Assembly: GCA_016710135.1 (NCBI GenBank)
Contig: JADJLM010000001.1
Coordinates: forward strand, 124,001-188,000
Origin: Nitrosomonas sp.
Lineage (GTDB): Bacteria > Pseudomonadota > Gammaproteobacteria > Burkholderiales > Nitrosomonadaceae
Reading direction: 5' to 3'
Length of the DNA stretch: 64,000 bases
Of this stretch, positions 48,417 to 57,092 are shown in pieces. The first letter of the stretch is position 1. Each line of letters starts with the position of its first letter. Under the pieces are notes generated by a model, which was not told where the DNA came from, ran no database searches, and saw only the letters and a list, made by a program, of their open reading frames with translations. A program made the translations under genes and the position numbers.

Positions 48417-49868
48417 TCAGTTGGATTGTAGTATGGAAACAAACTTCTGATAACGTTCATTAATGACATTCTGACGAGCGACTGTTGCTTTACTGGAAAA
48501 ACAATCGATCTTATTCTGCTTATGCCAACCAAGCGGTTTTCCCGCAGCCAACCACGCAATACCCTGTGCTGTCGCCTCGACCAATGCAGGGCGTTGCACC
48601 GTTAACCCTGATAAGTCAGCGAGTTTTTGACATAAAGCATCAGACTGAGCTAATCCACCGCTGATGGTAATATTTTTGATGGGGAGGTGTGTTTCTGCCA
48701 TACAGTCGAGATTGGCTTGTATCAAAAATAGAATACTTTCTACAACAGCCACTAGCATGTGCTCTTGAGCTAAATCTGTGAGAGGATGTCCATCAAGCGC
48801 GTGAAACTGTGGAGTGGGTCCTCTACGCCACCAGGGTGAACCAAGACCGCTGATGGTATTCATGAATAAAGGAGGATCGGTGATTGATTGTAATGCGGCG
48901 TCCAGTTTCTGATAGGGTTGAGGCATTGATTCATGTTCACTTAACCAATCGATTGCGCTTCCCGCATTATTGACAGTACCTTCAAGCACATAACGTTTTT
49001 CCTGCGCGTCACTGTCAGCAATACCGCTGAGCAGCTTGCTATGGCGAATGAGTTGATGACCAGTTGATTTCAGGATAAAGGCGCCGGTACCCATATTAAT
49101 CCAAACCCCTTCCTGGCTAACTTCTGTAGCAGCGCATAAGGCAGCCGTTTGATCGCCATTAACCGCCGTGATAGAGATAGAATGATTTTTTAGATAACCG
49201 TAACAATGGCGAATGGGATGGCACTGAGGTAGATAAGGGCGAGGGATTTCAAATAACTTTAGCAGCACATCATCCCAATCGCAGCTTGCGATATTCCATA
49301 ATAGTGTTCTTGCGGCATTAGCGTGATCCACGACGAGGGGATTGCCTTCGAGTAAATGGAACAAAATAAAACTTGCTAGTGGACCAAACGCTAATTGCTG
49401 CTGTTTTTCAGCGGCGATGACTGCTGGAATGTTATTCCTTAACCAGTTTAACTTACTGACCCCATAATGGGGAGACAGTCTCAGGCCGGTGCGTCCAATG
49501 ATTGTGGTCTGATGCTGAGAGAATGACATTAACCAATCTGCTGCGCGCCGATCTTGCCAGCTTAGCACTGGACTGAGTGCTTTTCCCGTTGCTTTATGCC
49601 AGGCAACGACACTCGAACGTTGCGTTGCCAAACCGATTTGGCCGATACGTTTTTGATGCTGAGCTGCAAATTGCAGTGATTGTGTAACAATACTATGAAT
49701 CGAATCGATGATTTCATCAGGATCTTGTTCCACTTCGACCGGACTGCGATGAAAGATTTCAACGGGCTTACTGAATTGAGCAACTACTTCGCCATGGGTA
49801 TCAAATAGTAGGGCACGGGATAGATGGGTTCCTTGATCGATAGCTAAGGTAAGCGCCTGGCTAGACAT
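48417..49868 (-). CDS. FGGY-family kinase, glycerol-kinase-like
   Basis: 483 residues with the FGGY ATPase fold: LAIDQGTHLSRALLFD at the N-terminus, AVNGDQTAALCAA and GTVNNAGSAIDWL in the second half. It sits between glpD and a VOC gene and overlaps glpD by eight bases, so glycerol kinase is the natural guess. However, the glycerol-binding Arg-Glu pair of GlpK (QRET) reads QRSS here, so the true substrate may differ. I leave the symbol open. Confidence 0.75.
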   Translation of the reverse strand: MSSQALTLAIDQGTHLSRALLFDTHGEVVAQFSKPVEIFHRSPVEVEQDPDEIIDSIHSIVTQSLQFAAQHQKRIGQIGLATQRSSVVAWHKATGKALSPVLSWQDRRAADWLMSFSQHQTTIIGRTGLRLSPHYGVSKLNWLRNNIPAVIAAEKQQQLAFGPLASFILFHLLEGNPLVVDHANAARTLLWNIASCDWDDVLLKLFEIPRPYLPQCHPIRHCYGYLKNHSISITAVNGDQTAALCAATEVSQEGVWINMGTGAFILKSTGHQLIRHSKLLSGIADSDAQEKRYVLEGTVNNAGSAIDWLSEHESMPQPYQKLDAALQSITDPPLFMNTISGLGSPWWRRGPTPQFHALDGHPLTDLAQEHMLVAVVESILFLIQANLDCMAETHLPIKNITISGGLAQSDALCQKLADLSGLTVQRPALVEATAQGIAWLAAGKPLGWHKQNKIDCFSSKATVARQNVINERYQKFVSILQSN

Positions 49869-51057
49869 ATTCGGATGGGGAAGGTGGTAATTCGATTGGG
49901 AGCTCAGCGAGGTTTGCTTTAGGGTCGCGTTGAGGCAACGAAGGAGCGGCCATTCTTAGCACTTTCTGGGCGGTTGCCCGACTTACGGTCAGTTTGCCAC
50001 CATAGAGGGTAATGATACGTGGCCGGTCAGCATTATCGCAAAGCAATTGAATATCTCTGGAGCGTGAAAAAGCTGCCCCCTGTGTTTTAGGAAGCACCCG
50101 TAAACCTGAAAATTTTTCTCGAACGACAACCTTTCGATTGGGAAAGTAATGGTGGAAACATTCGATTAAATAAGCTTCCTCTTCCGCCAAAGGATGACAC
50201 GCTTCGGGTGCACCGGTAAAAACCGTCTCAGTTGTACCCAATAGCGTGTGCTGATACCACGGCAGTACAAAAATAGCGCGTTGATCAACGGGCGATTCCA
50301 AGTAATAGCAACCGCTGTCGGGCTTCTCTTCTAATACCAGATGAGTGCCTTGCACCAGTTCAATGGGCAAGGTGGGGGGAGAGGGGGTAATGTTGTATAG
50401 AATTTGATTTACCCAAGGACCTGCGGCATTGATGATTACCGCAGCCGTACAATGGAGCGATTGGTTTTGCCAGCGATATGTGAGTTCACATCCATCTTGT
50501 GTTAGGTTGGCCTGAATAAATTCAGCAGGGCAGCGTAATTCTGCACCCAATTTCATCGCTGAGTGCATCAGCGCTTGGGTGAGCAGCCGATCATCGGTTT
50601 GTGCATCCCAGTATTGAAAAACATGTGTTAAACCGACGGTTGACAACCCATCGAGTGCCGCCCACTCAGCACGAGGAACACTACGAAATCGGGATGCAGT
50701 TCCTAATCCTGCTAATAAGCCATATAACGTTAACCCAGCTCGAATCGTCCATTTTCCGCGTGAAGTCGTTTGGTAAATCGGAATGTAGAAAGGATTTAAT
50801 TTAACGAGAGCAGGCGCTAGTTGGAGGAGCTGTGAACGCTCACGCAAACTTTCGCGCACCAACCCAAAATGACCTTGTTCAAGATAGCGTAAACCGCCAT
50901 GAATCAGTTTGCTTGAACGACTCGATGTACCTGCAGCGAGGCCAGTTTTCTCTAGAACTAATACACGATAGCCATCTGCTGCCGCGGCTTGGGCAATGGC
51001 AGTTCCTTGTATTCCGCCGCCAATAACAACCAGATCATAGGATTGACTAGCAAGCAT
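49861..51057 (-). CDS. glpD: FAD-dependent glycerol-3-phosphate dehydrogenase
   Basis: 398 residues. FAD binding: YDLVVIGGGIQGTAIAQAAA with the second motif TSSRSSKLIHGGLRYLEQG, a GlpD hallmark. It oxidises glycerol-3-phosphate to dihydroxyacetone phosphate at the membrane and feeds electrons to quinones. It is about 100 residues shorter than E. coli GlpD and lacks the usual C-terminal helical domain; the end overlaps the kinase start, so the short form looks natural. It overlaps ugpQ by eleven bases. Confidence 0.9.
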   Translation of the reverse strand: MLASQSYDLVVIGGGIQGTAIAQAAAADGYRVLVLEKTGLAAGTSSRSSKLIHGGLRYLEQGHFGLVRESLRERSQLLQLAPALVKLNPFYIPIYQTTSRGKWTIRAGLTLYGLLAGLGTASRFRSVPRAEWAALDGLSTVGLTHVFQYWDAQTDDRLLTQALMHSAMKLGAELRCPAEFIQANLTQDGCELTYRWQNQSLHCTAAVIINAAGPWVNQILYNITPSPPTLPIELVQGTHLVLEEKPDSGCYYLESPVDQRAIFVLPWYQHTLLGTTETVFTGAPEACHPLAEEEAYLIECFHHYFPNRKVVVREKFSGLRVLPKTQGAAFSRSRDIQLLCDNADRPRIITLYGGKLTVSRATAQKVLRMAAPSLPQRDPKANLAELPIELPPSPSEYV

Positions 51058-51826
51058 GTTGTTTTAGCGTGGGGTCACTCAGCATGACTCCAATGGTATC
51101 GGTTTCGATCATTCCGATATTTTGTTGTGCGTATTGTAAGGCTGTTTGGCTATCATTGATGGTATAAACGACCCATTGCCACGGGCCATTCCAGCGCTGT
51201 TCGATGCTTGGCGGCATGCGCCAGATACTACAAAATAAATAATCGGGAGCGAGTGCATCCGCTATCTTCTCATGTTCCTGATCCCACCGAGGGATGACCC
51301 AGCCGATTCGTTCCATTCCTTTTTTTCGGGCCAGCGAAACAGCCTGCCAATCAAATGAAATGATAATACATTGCTCATGGTAGGGCTGTAGTACCTGTAA
51401 AATAGTTTCGACGGTTAGCGCTAATCCAAATTTTACGATACTTTCAGATTTGATTTCCACGAAAGCCTTTGCTTTGGGCCATTTTTCCAGTAGCTGGCAA
51501 AAGGAAAGTAAATCAGCAAAGGGAGCTGTTCTCGTGGGTGAAGCTGTTGCATCAGCGACAATGGTTGATGGGGGATAGGCAATCGATAGTGTTTTGATGA
51601 TTCCATCATCTAATTCGGTGATATTTTGATCAATCCCAGTTAATCGCTTTAAATTGTCATCATGGCATAAGAAAGGTGTATGGTGCGCACTGAGCTGAAT
51701 ATCGAGTTCGACATAGCAAGCACCTGCTTGCAAGGCAACCTCATAGCCAACTAAGGTGTTTTCGGGATAGCAAGCGGGGTAGCCGCGATGAGCGACTAAA
51801 ATCGGAATAACTGGGTTGCTGTTCAT
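51047..51826 (-). CDS. ugpQ: Glycerophosphodiester phosphodiesterase
   Basis: 259 residues, a TIM-barrel GDPD. The catalytic start is VAHRGYPACYPENTLVGYEVALQAG with the HRG..ENT motif, then ELDIQLSAHHTPFLCHD with the metal Glu/Asp and second His. It releases glycerol-3-phosphate from phospholipid head groups, which GlpD downstream then oxidises. First gene of the minus-strand set. Confidence 0.92.
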   Translation of the reverse strand: MNSNPVIPILVAHRGYPACYPENTLVGYEVALQAGACYVELDIQLSAHHTPFLCHDDNLKRLTGIDQNITELDDGIIKTLSIAYPPSTIVADATASPTRTAPFADLLSFCQLLEKWPKAKAFVEIKSESIVKFGLALTVETILQVLQPYHEQCIIISFDWQAVSLARKKGMERIGWVIPRWDQEHEKIADALAPDYLFCSIWRMPPSIEQRWNGPWQWVVYTINDSQTALQYAQQNIGMIETDTIGVMLSDPTLKQHAC

Positions 51827-51925
51827 CGATTAATTCTCTTGAGCTAGTAATCAACCTAAAGGGCTTTGTTCAATATTATAGGTGGAATGCTAAAATTCGG
51901 AAAAAATAACTTATCAGGAGTAAGC

Positions 51926-52585
51926 ATGCCCAAAATTAAAATCAGCTTTGAAATGATTCTACCTGCATTGCTGATCCTATTGCTATTGATACCCTATACG
52001 TTGAATCGTATAGGGCATTCCTTGTATGGAGTAAAGCAATTTCCACCGATTATCATGATGAAGCTGCCGGTTGATCATTCGGCAGTTAATTTGCCACCGG
52101 CTGTTAAGGAGCTGCAATCGTTTAATGTTGCGTTAGAACTGGATACCAAAGAATTAATTAAGCGCACTAACGATATAATCGGTAAATCGACACACGGAAC
52201 AGGATTGCAAGGGTTAACTGGGCAAATACTACCGGGTATACTGGCTGAAATAGCTGGCGCTCATTTTCAGATCGATAACCCTGGACCTCATGTAGAGCTT
52301 TTTTCCAGTAATCGCCAAACTATGTGGACCTGGAATGTTATTCCCAAAAAAACAGGGCGACAGTCGCTTAAATTATTGCTACATCTAGAGACGATCGATG
52401 GTGGGCAACAAGCTAAGAAAGTCGTTGAGCTTGCAGAAATACAAATGTATGTCGAGAATAATCCAGAAGAATGGCTTAAACAGAATGCCTGGTGGATGAT
52501 TCTTATCAGCACCGCGCTAGGATACTTGTTAGTAAAGTATCGTTTTTTTAGTAAGAAGCACAAACAACTGGAAGAACCTAAATAA
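51926..52585 (+). CDS. Membrane protein with two terminal helices, hypothetical
   Basis: 219 residues from ATG 51926, which has a strong ATCAGGAG ribosome binding site; the in-frame start at 51866 is less likely. One membrane helix at residues 9-25 (MILPALLILLLLIPY), a periplasmic domain of about 150 residues and a second helix near residue 195 (WWMILISTALGYLLVKYRFF) with a basic cytoplasmic tail. The middle resembles a beta-sandwich (HVELFSSNRQTMWTWNVIPK). I cannot name the family. Confidence 0.8.
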   Translation: MPKIKISFEMILPALLILLLLIPYTLNRIGHSLYGVKQFPPIIMMKLPVDHSAVNLPPAVKELQSFNVALELDTKELIKRTNDIIGKSTHGTGLQGLTGQILPGILAEIAGAHFQIDNPGPHVELFSSNRQTMWTWNVIPKKTGRQSLKLLLHLETIDGGQQAKKVVELAEIQMYVENNPEEWLKQNAWWMILISTALGYLLVKYRFFSKKHKQLEEPK

Positions 52586-52653
52586 TATCAGGCACTCCTT
52601 AGGTTGCCCCCTCACTTTATATCGAACCGAACTGAAGTTATGTTTCGACAGAT

Positions 52654-52743
52654 CTAAGAGGGGTATTCGATAGGCAGTAACATTAACCCAATTAGGATAA
52701 GCAATAAACTCGACACAATGGGAATTAAAAACGCTTGTTTCAT
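52654..52743 (-). CDS. Small membrane protein of 29 residues
   Basis: ATG 52743 to TAG 52654, with a perfect AAGGAGG ribosome binding site five bases upstream. The peptide is one hydrophobic helix (FLIPIVSSLLLILIGLMLLP) with a short polar end. The strong site and clean topology make chance unlikely. It lies 46 bases after the PAS gene in the same direction and probably belongs to that small operon. Confidence 0.7.
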   Translation of the reverse strand: MKQAFLIPIVSSLLLILIGLMLLPIEYPS

Positions 52744-52789
52744 AGATTCCTCCTTCAAAGCTTTTTTTAACCTTGGATCGTGTTTTACT

Positions 52790-53188
52790 TTAATGCAATT
52801 GTTTCTTTTTGATCACAGGATTAATTAATACAACTAGCCGGTGACCTTCTTCATTATCAATATCACTAAAAAAAATCTGGCCTACAAAGCGATTACCGTT
52901 CATTGCGATTAGCTCAAATTGGTAGTCAATCCGTGAAAGAAACCTTAAATAAGGGTTGACTCGCTGCGCTTTGAGTAATTCAATTTCTACGAGTTTGGGT
53001 AATAGCTTTGAGATATGGAGTTTAATCAAATTTTTTGGAATATAACCGAGTAATTTTGCGCTTTCTTTACTGCAATCTTGGATGACGCCATCCTCCGAGA
53101 GTATTAGCGCTGCAAAGCTGCTCTTTTGCTTCAGATTGTTTTTTGTAAGTTCATTAATACTGTGGGTCCCATTAGGCAAATTGTTCAT
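52790..53188 (-). CDS. Stand-alone PAS domain protein
   Basis: 132 residues, one PAS fold: AALILSEDGVIQDCSKESAKLLGY then a middle helix and FVGQIFFSDI near the end. No output domain is present. Cofactor and signal cannot be told. Its start overlaps the DUF2934 gene by 17 bases. Confidence 0.75.
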   Translation of the reverse strand: MNNLPNGTHSINELTKNNLKQKSSFAALILSEDGVIQDCSKESAKLLGYIPKNLIKLHISKLLPKLVEIELLKAQRVNPYLRFLSRIDYQFELIAMNGNRFVGQIFFSDIDNEEGHRLVVLINPVIKKKQLH

Positions 53189-53387
53189 TTTTCTCCTCCG
53201 CTTCGGCTGCTAACCAATCATCTAATTCATATCCTGGTTTAAATCCTCTTGCTTCTGCTTTGTAATAGGCTGCTACAGCAATATACTCACGTTGATTTAA
53301 CTTTTCTTTTCGGTTCCCTCCTATTCTCTCTTTGTTTACAGAAACAGAATCTCTACTCTTTCTGGATAACGTTTTAAGTCCTTCCAT
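53172..53387 (-). CDS. DUF2934 family small protein
   Basis: 71 residues. The C-terminal half matches DUF2934: REYIAVAAYYKAEARGFKPG and ELDDWLAAEAE. Function unknown; the family is common in betaproteobacteria and often lies near stress or osmotic genes. The start has a strong AGGAGG-type site upstream. First of the DUF2934-PAS-small membrane protein operon. Confidence 0.85.
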   Translation of the reverse strand: MEGLKTLSRKSRDSVSVNKERIGGNRKEKLNQREYIAVAAYYKAEARGFKPGYELDDWLAAEAEEKNEQFA

Positions 53388-53485
53388 GATATTTTCCTCC
53401 TAGAAAAAAGAGGTGCTTGATTTATCACTGCTAGTTGGTTTTGGTATCGCCCTACTTGAGAAAATATAGTCAAAAAATCATTTGA

Positions 53486-53513
53486 TTCATATACGTGCTA
53501 ACACGTATATGAA
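53486..53513. promoter_or_regulatory. Perfect 12-base inverted repeat, candidate operator
   Basis: TTCATATACGTG (53486-53497) and CACGTATATGAA (53502-53513) around CTAA. It lies 99 bases upstream of the DUF2934 operon and 99 bases past the end of katG, in a spot where a dimeric repressor could act. It has no T run, so it is not a typical terminator. Confidence 0.5.
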
Positions 53514-53611
53514 AATTCTTGATAAAACTTATCTTACCTGAGACGCGCTTGGTGATTATTTCTAAGCTGAAGTCGCGAATATAGGGGCATGGTGACACCT
53601 ACCGATGTTAT

Positions 53612-55795
53612 TCAGCTGAGATCAAAACGATCCGCATTCATCACCTTGGCCCACGCGGCGACAAAATCGGAGACGAACTTCTCCTTGTTGTCGTCCTGGG
53701 CATAGACCTCGGCATAAGCGCGAAGCACCGAGTTCGAGCCGAAGACCAGATCGACGCGGGTTGCCGTCCATTTCGCCGCGCCACTCTTCCGGTCCTTGAT
53801 CTTGTATAGGTTGCTGCCGGCCGGCTTCCACAGGTAGGCCATGTCGGTCAGGTTGACGAAGAAGTCGTTGGTCAAGGCGCCGACCCGGTCGGTGAACACG
53901 CCATGCTTCGTGTTGCCGTGGTTGGTGCCGATCGCGCGCATACCGCCGACCAGCGCGGTCATCTCGCAGGCCGTGACGCGCATCAGCTGGGCGCGGTCGA
54001 GCAGCAGTTCCTCGGGCTGCACGATGTAGTCCTTCTTCAGCCAGTTGCGGAAGCCGTCAGCCAGCGGTTCGAGCACGTCGAAAGATTCGGCATCGGTCTG
54101 CGCCGCCGTGGCATCTCCGCGACCCGGCGCAAAGGGCACGCTGACATTGAAGCCCGCCGCCTTGGCGGCCTGCTCCACTCCCAAATTTCCGGCCAGCACG
54201 ATCACGTCGGCCACACTCGCCCCGGTCTCGGCGGTGATCTTTTCATAGGCCGCCAGCGCCTTGGCCAGACGTGTCGGCTCGTTACCTTCCCAATCCCTCT
54301 GCGGGGCGAGGCGGATGCGCGCGCCGTTGGCTCCGCCTCGTTTATCCGAGCCGCGGAAGGTGCGTGCGGAATCCCAGGCGGTAGCGACCATGTCGCCGAC
54401 GCTCAGGCCGGTGGAAGCGATCTTCGCCTTGACGGCGGCCACGTCGTAGTCGCTGCGGCCGGCGGGCACCGGGTCCTGCCAGATCAAATCTTCCTTCGGC
54501 ACGTCCGGGCCAATGTAGCGCGCCTTCGGGCCCATGTCGCGGTGGGTCAGCTTGAACCAGGCGCGGGCGAAGACCTGCTCGAAGTAGACCGGATCGTCGC
54601 GGAAGCGCTCGGCGAACTTGCGGTATTCGGGGTCAAAGCGCATCGCCATGTCGGCGTCGGTCATGATCGGCTTGCGACGGATCGAGGGATCCTCGACGTC
54701 GACCGGCATGTCCTCTTCCTTGATGCCGATCGGCTCCCACTGGTGAGCGCCGGCGGGTGACTTCTGCAGCCACCAGTCGTAGCGCAGCAGCAGGTCGAAG
54801 TAGCCGCCCTTGCCGGTGTTCCACTTCATCGGATGCGAGGTCCAGGCGCCCTCGATGCCGCTGGTCACGGTGTCGCGGCCGATGCCGCGCGTCGTGTGGT
54901 TCATCCAGCCGAGGCCTTGTTCCTCGATCTCCGCGCCTTCGGGCGCCGGGCCAAGGTTGGCGGCACTGCCGTTGCCGTGCGTCTTGCCGACGGTGTGACC
55001 GCCGCCGGTCAATGCGACGGTTTCCTCGTCGTTCATTGCCATGCGGGCGAAGGTGACGCGCACGTCATAAGCAGTCTTGAGCGGGTCAGGCTTGCCGTCC
55101 ACGCCCTCGGGATTCACGTAGATCAGGCCCATCATCACGGCGGCGAGCGGGTTCTCCAGGTCGCGTTCGCCGGAGTGGCGGCTGCCGACGCTGCCGCTGG
55201 GGGCGAGCCATTCTTTCTCCGAGCCCCAGTAGGTGTCTTTCTCCGGATGCCAGATGTCCTCGCGGCCGAAGCCGAAACCGAAGCTCTTGAGGCCCATCGA
55301 CTCGTAGGCCATGGTGCCGGCGAGGATAATCAGGTCGGCCCAGCTGATCTTGTTGCCGTATTTCTTCTTGATCGGCCAGAGCAGGCGGCGCGCCTTGTCG
55401 AGGTTGGCGTTGTCGGGCCAGGAGTTGATCGGCGCGAAGCGCTGGTTGCCAGTGCTGGCGCCGCCACGGCCATCGGCGATGCGGTAGGTGCCGGCCGAGT
55501 GCCAGGCCATGCGGATCATCAGGCCACCGTAGTGGCCCCAGTCGGCTGGCCACCAGTCCTGGCTGTCGGTCATCAGCGCCTTGACGTCCTTCTTGAGCGC
55601 TTTGACGTCGAGCTTCTTGAGTTCCTCGCGATAGTTGAAGCCGGCACCCAGCGGGTTGGTCTTGCTGTCGTGCTGGTGCAAGATGTCGAGGTTCAGGGCC
55701 TTGGGCCACCAGTTCATGTTGATCATGTTGGCCGAGGTCACCCCGCCGTGCATGACGGGACATTTTCCGCTTGTGGTCGGGCTATTTTCATTCAT
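53612..55795 (-). CDS. katG: Catalase-peroxidase KatG, foreign base composition
   Basis: 727 residues, full length. The distal heme site RMAWHSAGTYRIADGRGG holds the catalytic Arg, Trp and His; GLIYVNPEGVDG and FARMAMNDEE hold the Tyr and Met of the Met-Tyr-Trp crosslink; the proximal His is in LTGGGHTVGKTHG. It removes hydrogen peroxide. The gene is strikingly GC-rich with GC-ending codons against an AT-rich neighbourhood, so it was almost surely acquired. It lies directly behind the cassette array of the second integron and in the cassette direction. The start ATG 55795 has a GAAAGGAAA ribosome binding site. Confidence 0.97.
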   Translation of the reverse strand: MNENSPTTSGKCPVMHGGVTSANMINMNWWPKALNLDILHQHDSKTNPLGAGFNYREELKKLDVKALKKDVKALMTDSQDWWPADWGHYGGLMIRMAWHSAGTYRIADGRGGASTGNQRFAPINSWPDNANLDKARRLLWPIKKKYGNKISWADLIILAGTMAYESMGLKSFGFGFGREDIWHPEKDTYWGSEKEWLAPSGSVGSRHSGERDLENPLAAVMMGLIYVNPEGVDGKPDPLKTAYDVRVTFARMAMNDEETVALTGGGHTVGKTHGNGSAANLGPAPEGAEIEEQGLGWMNHTTRGIGRDTVTSGIEGAWTSHPMKWNTGKGGYFDLLLRYDWWLQKSPAGAHQWEPIGIKEEDMPVDVEDPSIRRKPIMTDADMAMRFDPEYRKFAERFRDDPVYFEQVFARAWFKLTHRDMGPKARYIGPDVPKEDLIWQDPVPAGRSDYDVAAVKAKIASTGLSVGDMVATAWDSARTFRGSDKRGGANGARIRLAPQRDWEGNEPTRLAKALAAYEKITAETGASVADVIVLAGNLGVEQAAKAAGFNVSVPFAPGRGDATAAQTDAESFDVLEPLADGFRNWLKKDYIVQPEELLLDRAQLMRVTACEMTALVGGMRAIGTNHGNTKHGVFTDRVGALTNDFFVNLTDMAYLWKPAGSNLYKIKDRKSGAAKWTATRVDLVFGSNSVLRAYAEVYAQDDNKEKFVSDFVAAWAKVMNADRFDLS

Positions 55796-55832
55796 GGTTC
55801 ATTTCCTTTCGTGGAGTATGAAATTTCAAAAC

Positions 55833-55854
55833 ACATAACGTACCGCTGTTAGCC
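55833..55854 (-). other. Degenerate or collapsed attC between cassette C and katG
   Basis: On the minus strand GGCTAAC (55854-55848) complements the GTTAGCC type expected for cassette C and is followed only 9 bases later by GTTATGT (55839-55833). These are the two outer attC cores, but the inner stem of 50-80 bases is missing. It marks the end of the recognisable array. Confidence 0.45.
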
Positions 55855-56028
55855 AGCCTCGTACGCGACGGTGTCCTTGTGAGTCCTGTCAACGAACTTC
55901 CAGACGTGATCGTAGGTCTTCGTCGCCGGTAAGGGTGATTGCTCCGGCGGCGTCGAGGTGTAGGTCAGATGAACGACCGCCAGCTGAACAGGACATGATA
56001 TCACGTAGAGAACGTCGTCACAGTCCAC
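55849..56028 (-). CDS. Possible short ORF or broken 3' part in cassette C
   Basis: GTG 56028 to TAA 55849, 59 residues, with the stop codon inside the attC core GGCTAAC as in other cassettes here. The C-terminal part (KTYDHVWKFVDRTHKDTVAY) looks protein-like. It overlaps the end of the 115-residue ORF by 28 bases in another frame, so it might instead be its continuation across a frameshift. No family recognised. Confidence 0.3.
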   Translation of the reverse strand: MDCDDVLYVISCPVQLAVVHLTYTSTPPEQSPLPATKTYDHVWKFVDRTHKDTVAYEAG

Positions 56029-56348
56029 CCGCCTGTGGAGCGCGTGATGCTTATGTTATTGATAACGCCAGAAGGCGATTTGTGAATCTGCTGCTCCTTC
56101 TGGAACTTCAGATCATAGCCGCCAGGGATTCCATGAAAATCTTCTCGGGAGTTAGCTCGAAGCGCGGTGTAGTGCTCTTCTTTTCCGCTTGGAAGAGGCC
56201 TTGCAATGGTATCGCCATGATCTACATCAAGTATTTTATTAAAGATAGTACAGCTGTTCGGAGAAAGTGCTGAGTTGTATGGACCAAGCCGTTCGCCGCT
56301 AGGCTTGACGATGAACACTTTGTCCTTGGTCATGTCTGAGAACGACAT
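56001..56348 (-). CDS. Hypothetical protein, integron cassette C
   Basis: 115 residues, ATG 56348 with a good AGGAGAG ribosome binding site. The middle segment LDVDHGDTIARPLPSGKEEH followed by GIPGGYDLKFQKE resembles a small beta domain (acidic DGD turn, LPxGxxE, then a FxGIPxxYxxKxxK strand) seen in many bacterial hypothetical proteins. Function unknown. The cassette starts at CTAGCC (56370 downward). Confidence 0.65.
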   Translation of the reverse strand: MSFSDMTKDKVFIVKPSGERLGPYNSALSPNSCTIFNKILDVDHGDTIARPLPSGKEEHYTALRANSREDFHGIPGGYDLKFQKEQQIHKSPSGVINNISITRSTGGWTVTTFST

Positions 56349-56364
56349 AGATCTCTCCTGAAAG

Positions 56365-56436
56365 GGCTAGCGTTTGACATAACCGGCTGGCTGGAGGCGA
56401 GCGAAGCCCGCTGTAAGCCAGTCCGTGTTGTTAGCC
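56365..56436 (-). other. attC site of cassette B
   Basis: 72 bases on the minus strand: GGCTAAC (56436-56430), inner arms GACTGGCTTACAGCGGGC and the matching GCCAGCCGGTTATGTC region, and GCTAGCC (56371-56365). The last core has C where the consensus GTTRRRY has T. Confidence 0.75.
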
Positions 56437-56437
56437 A

Positions 56438-57088
56438 TCAGAACCACCTTTTGGTAAAGATCGAATACGTTGACACAGGCTCTTGGAAGCAGGGCTTTAC
56501 TGCGGTATCGAGCTTTAATTGAATTGCGTTGAGCTTGGTACGTATTTCGTCTGTCTCAGTGCCAATGTCCCAAAAGATACCTTCATGCCGGTGCATTTCA
56601 TCAAGGTGTTTTTGAAATTCATCTGCTTCCATGTGAACTCTGCCTTGGCGCTGCCAATAGTGGGTGGCGAGCATCTGAGCAGATACGAAAATGGAATTCA
56701 GGACACGATTTGTTTCAATGAAAATCTCTTCAGTCTGGACACCAAATGAAGCCATGAATCTGTATTTAAGCATGTTGAATTCTGCGAATGCAGCCTCCTT
56801 CTTCGCATAGCGTTCAACCACTATGTAGCCTCGGTTTAGCAATTGCGTTTGCTCGGGAGTCTCATGGTCGCTTCGCTGCCGAGTGGAGCCTTCGTCGTTA
56901 TGTGAGAAAGGGTTTCGGATGAATGAAACGGCGTCTCGCATCTCAAAGAATTTCGCGAGGACTTGTTCCGCAAGTTCGATTTGACGCTTTCCGATAAATT
57001 CGCGCTTCCAAGCACCGATGCCTGCGATGATGGTCCAGCAAGCAGCAAAGACTGAGACTGCTTGGACGATGGTGGCGAGTTCAATCAT
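56438..57088 (-). CDS. Hypothetical membrane-anchored helical protein, integron cassette B
   Basis: 216 residues, ATG 57088, only five bases from the attC core GTTAGCC, so the cassette has almost no leader. One N-terminal membrane helix (ATIVQAVSVFAACWTIIAGI) is followed by a long helical cytoplasmic part with RDAVSFIRNPFSHNDEG and a conserved-looking YAKKEAAFAEFNMLKYRF. RNPFSH has the Rx4H spacing of HEPN sites, though this alone is weak. Cassette proteins of this type are common and unnamed. Confidence 0.7.
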   Translation of the reverse strand: MIELATIVQAVSVFAACWTIIAGIGAWKREFIGKRQIELAEQVLAKFFEMRDAVSFIRNPFSHNDEGSTRQRSDHETPEQTQLLNRGYIVVERYAKKEAAFAEFNMLKYRFMASFGVQTEEIFIETNRVLNSIFVSAQMLATHYWQRQGRVHMEADEFQKHLDEMHRHEGIFWDIGTETDEIRTKLNAIQLKLDTAVKPCFQEPVSTYSIFTKRWF

Positions 57089-57092
57089 GAAT

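Noticed and set aside
53903..55852. Long open frames on the plus strand opposite katG (285 and 339 codons)
   Set aside because: They are a by-product of the GC-rich codon usage of katG on the other strand; the predicted proteins have no family features and an abnormal composition.
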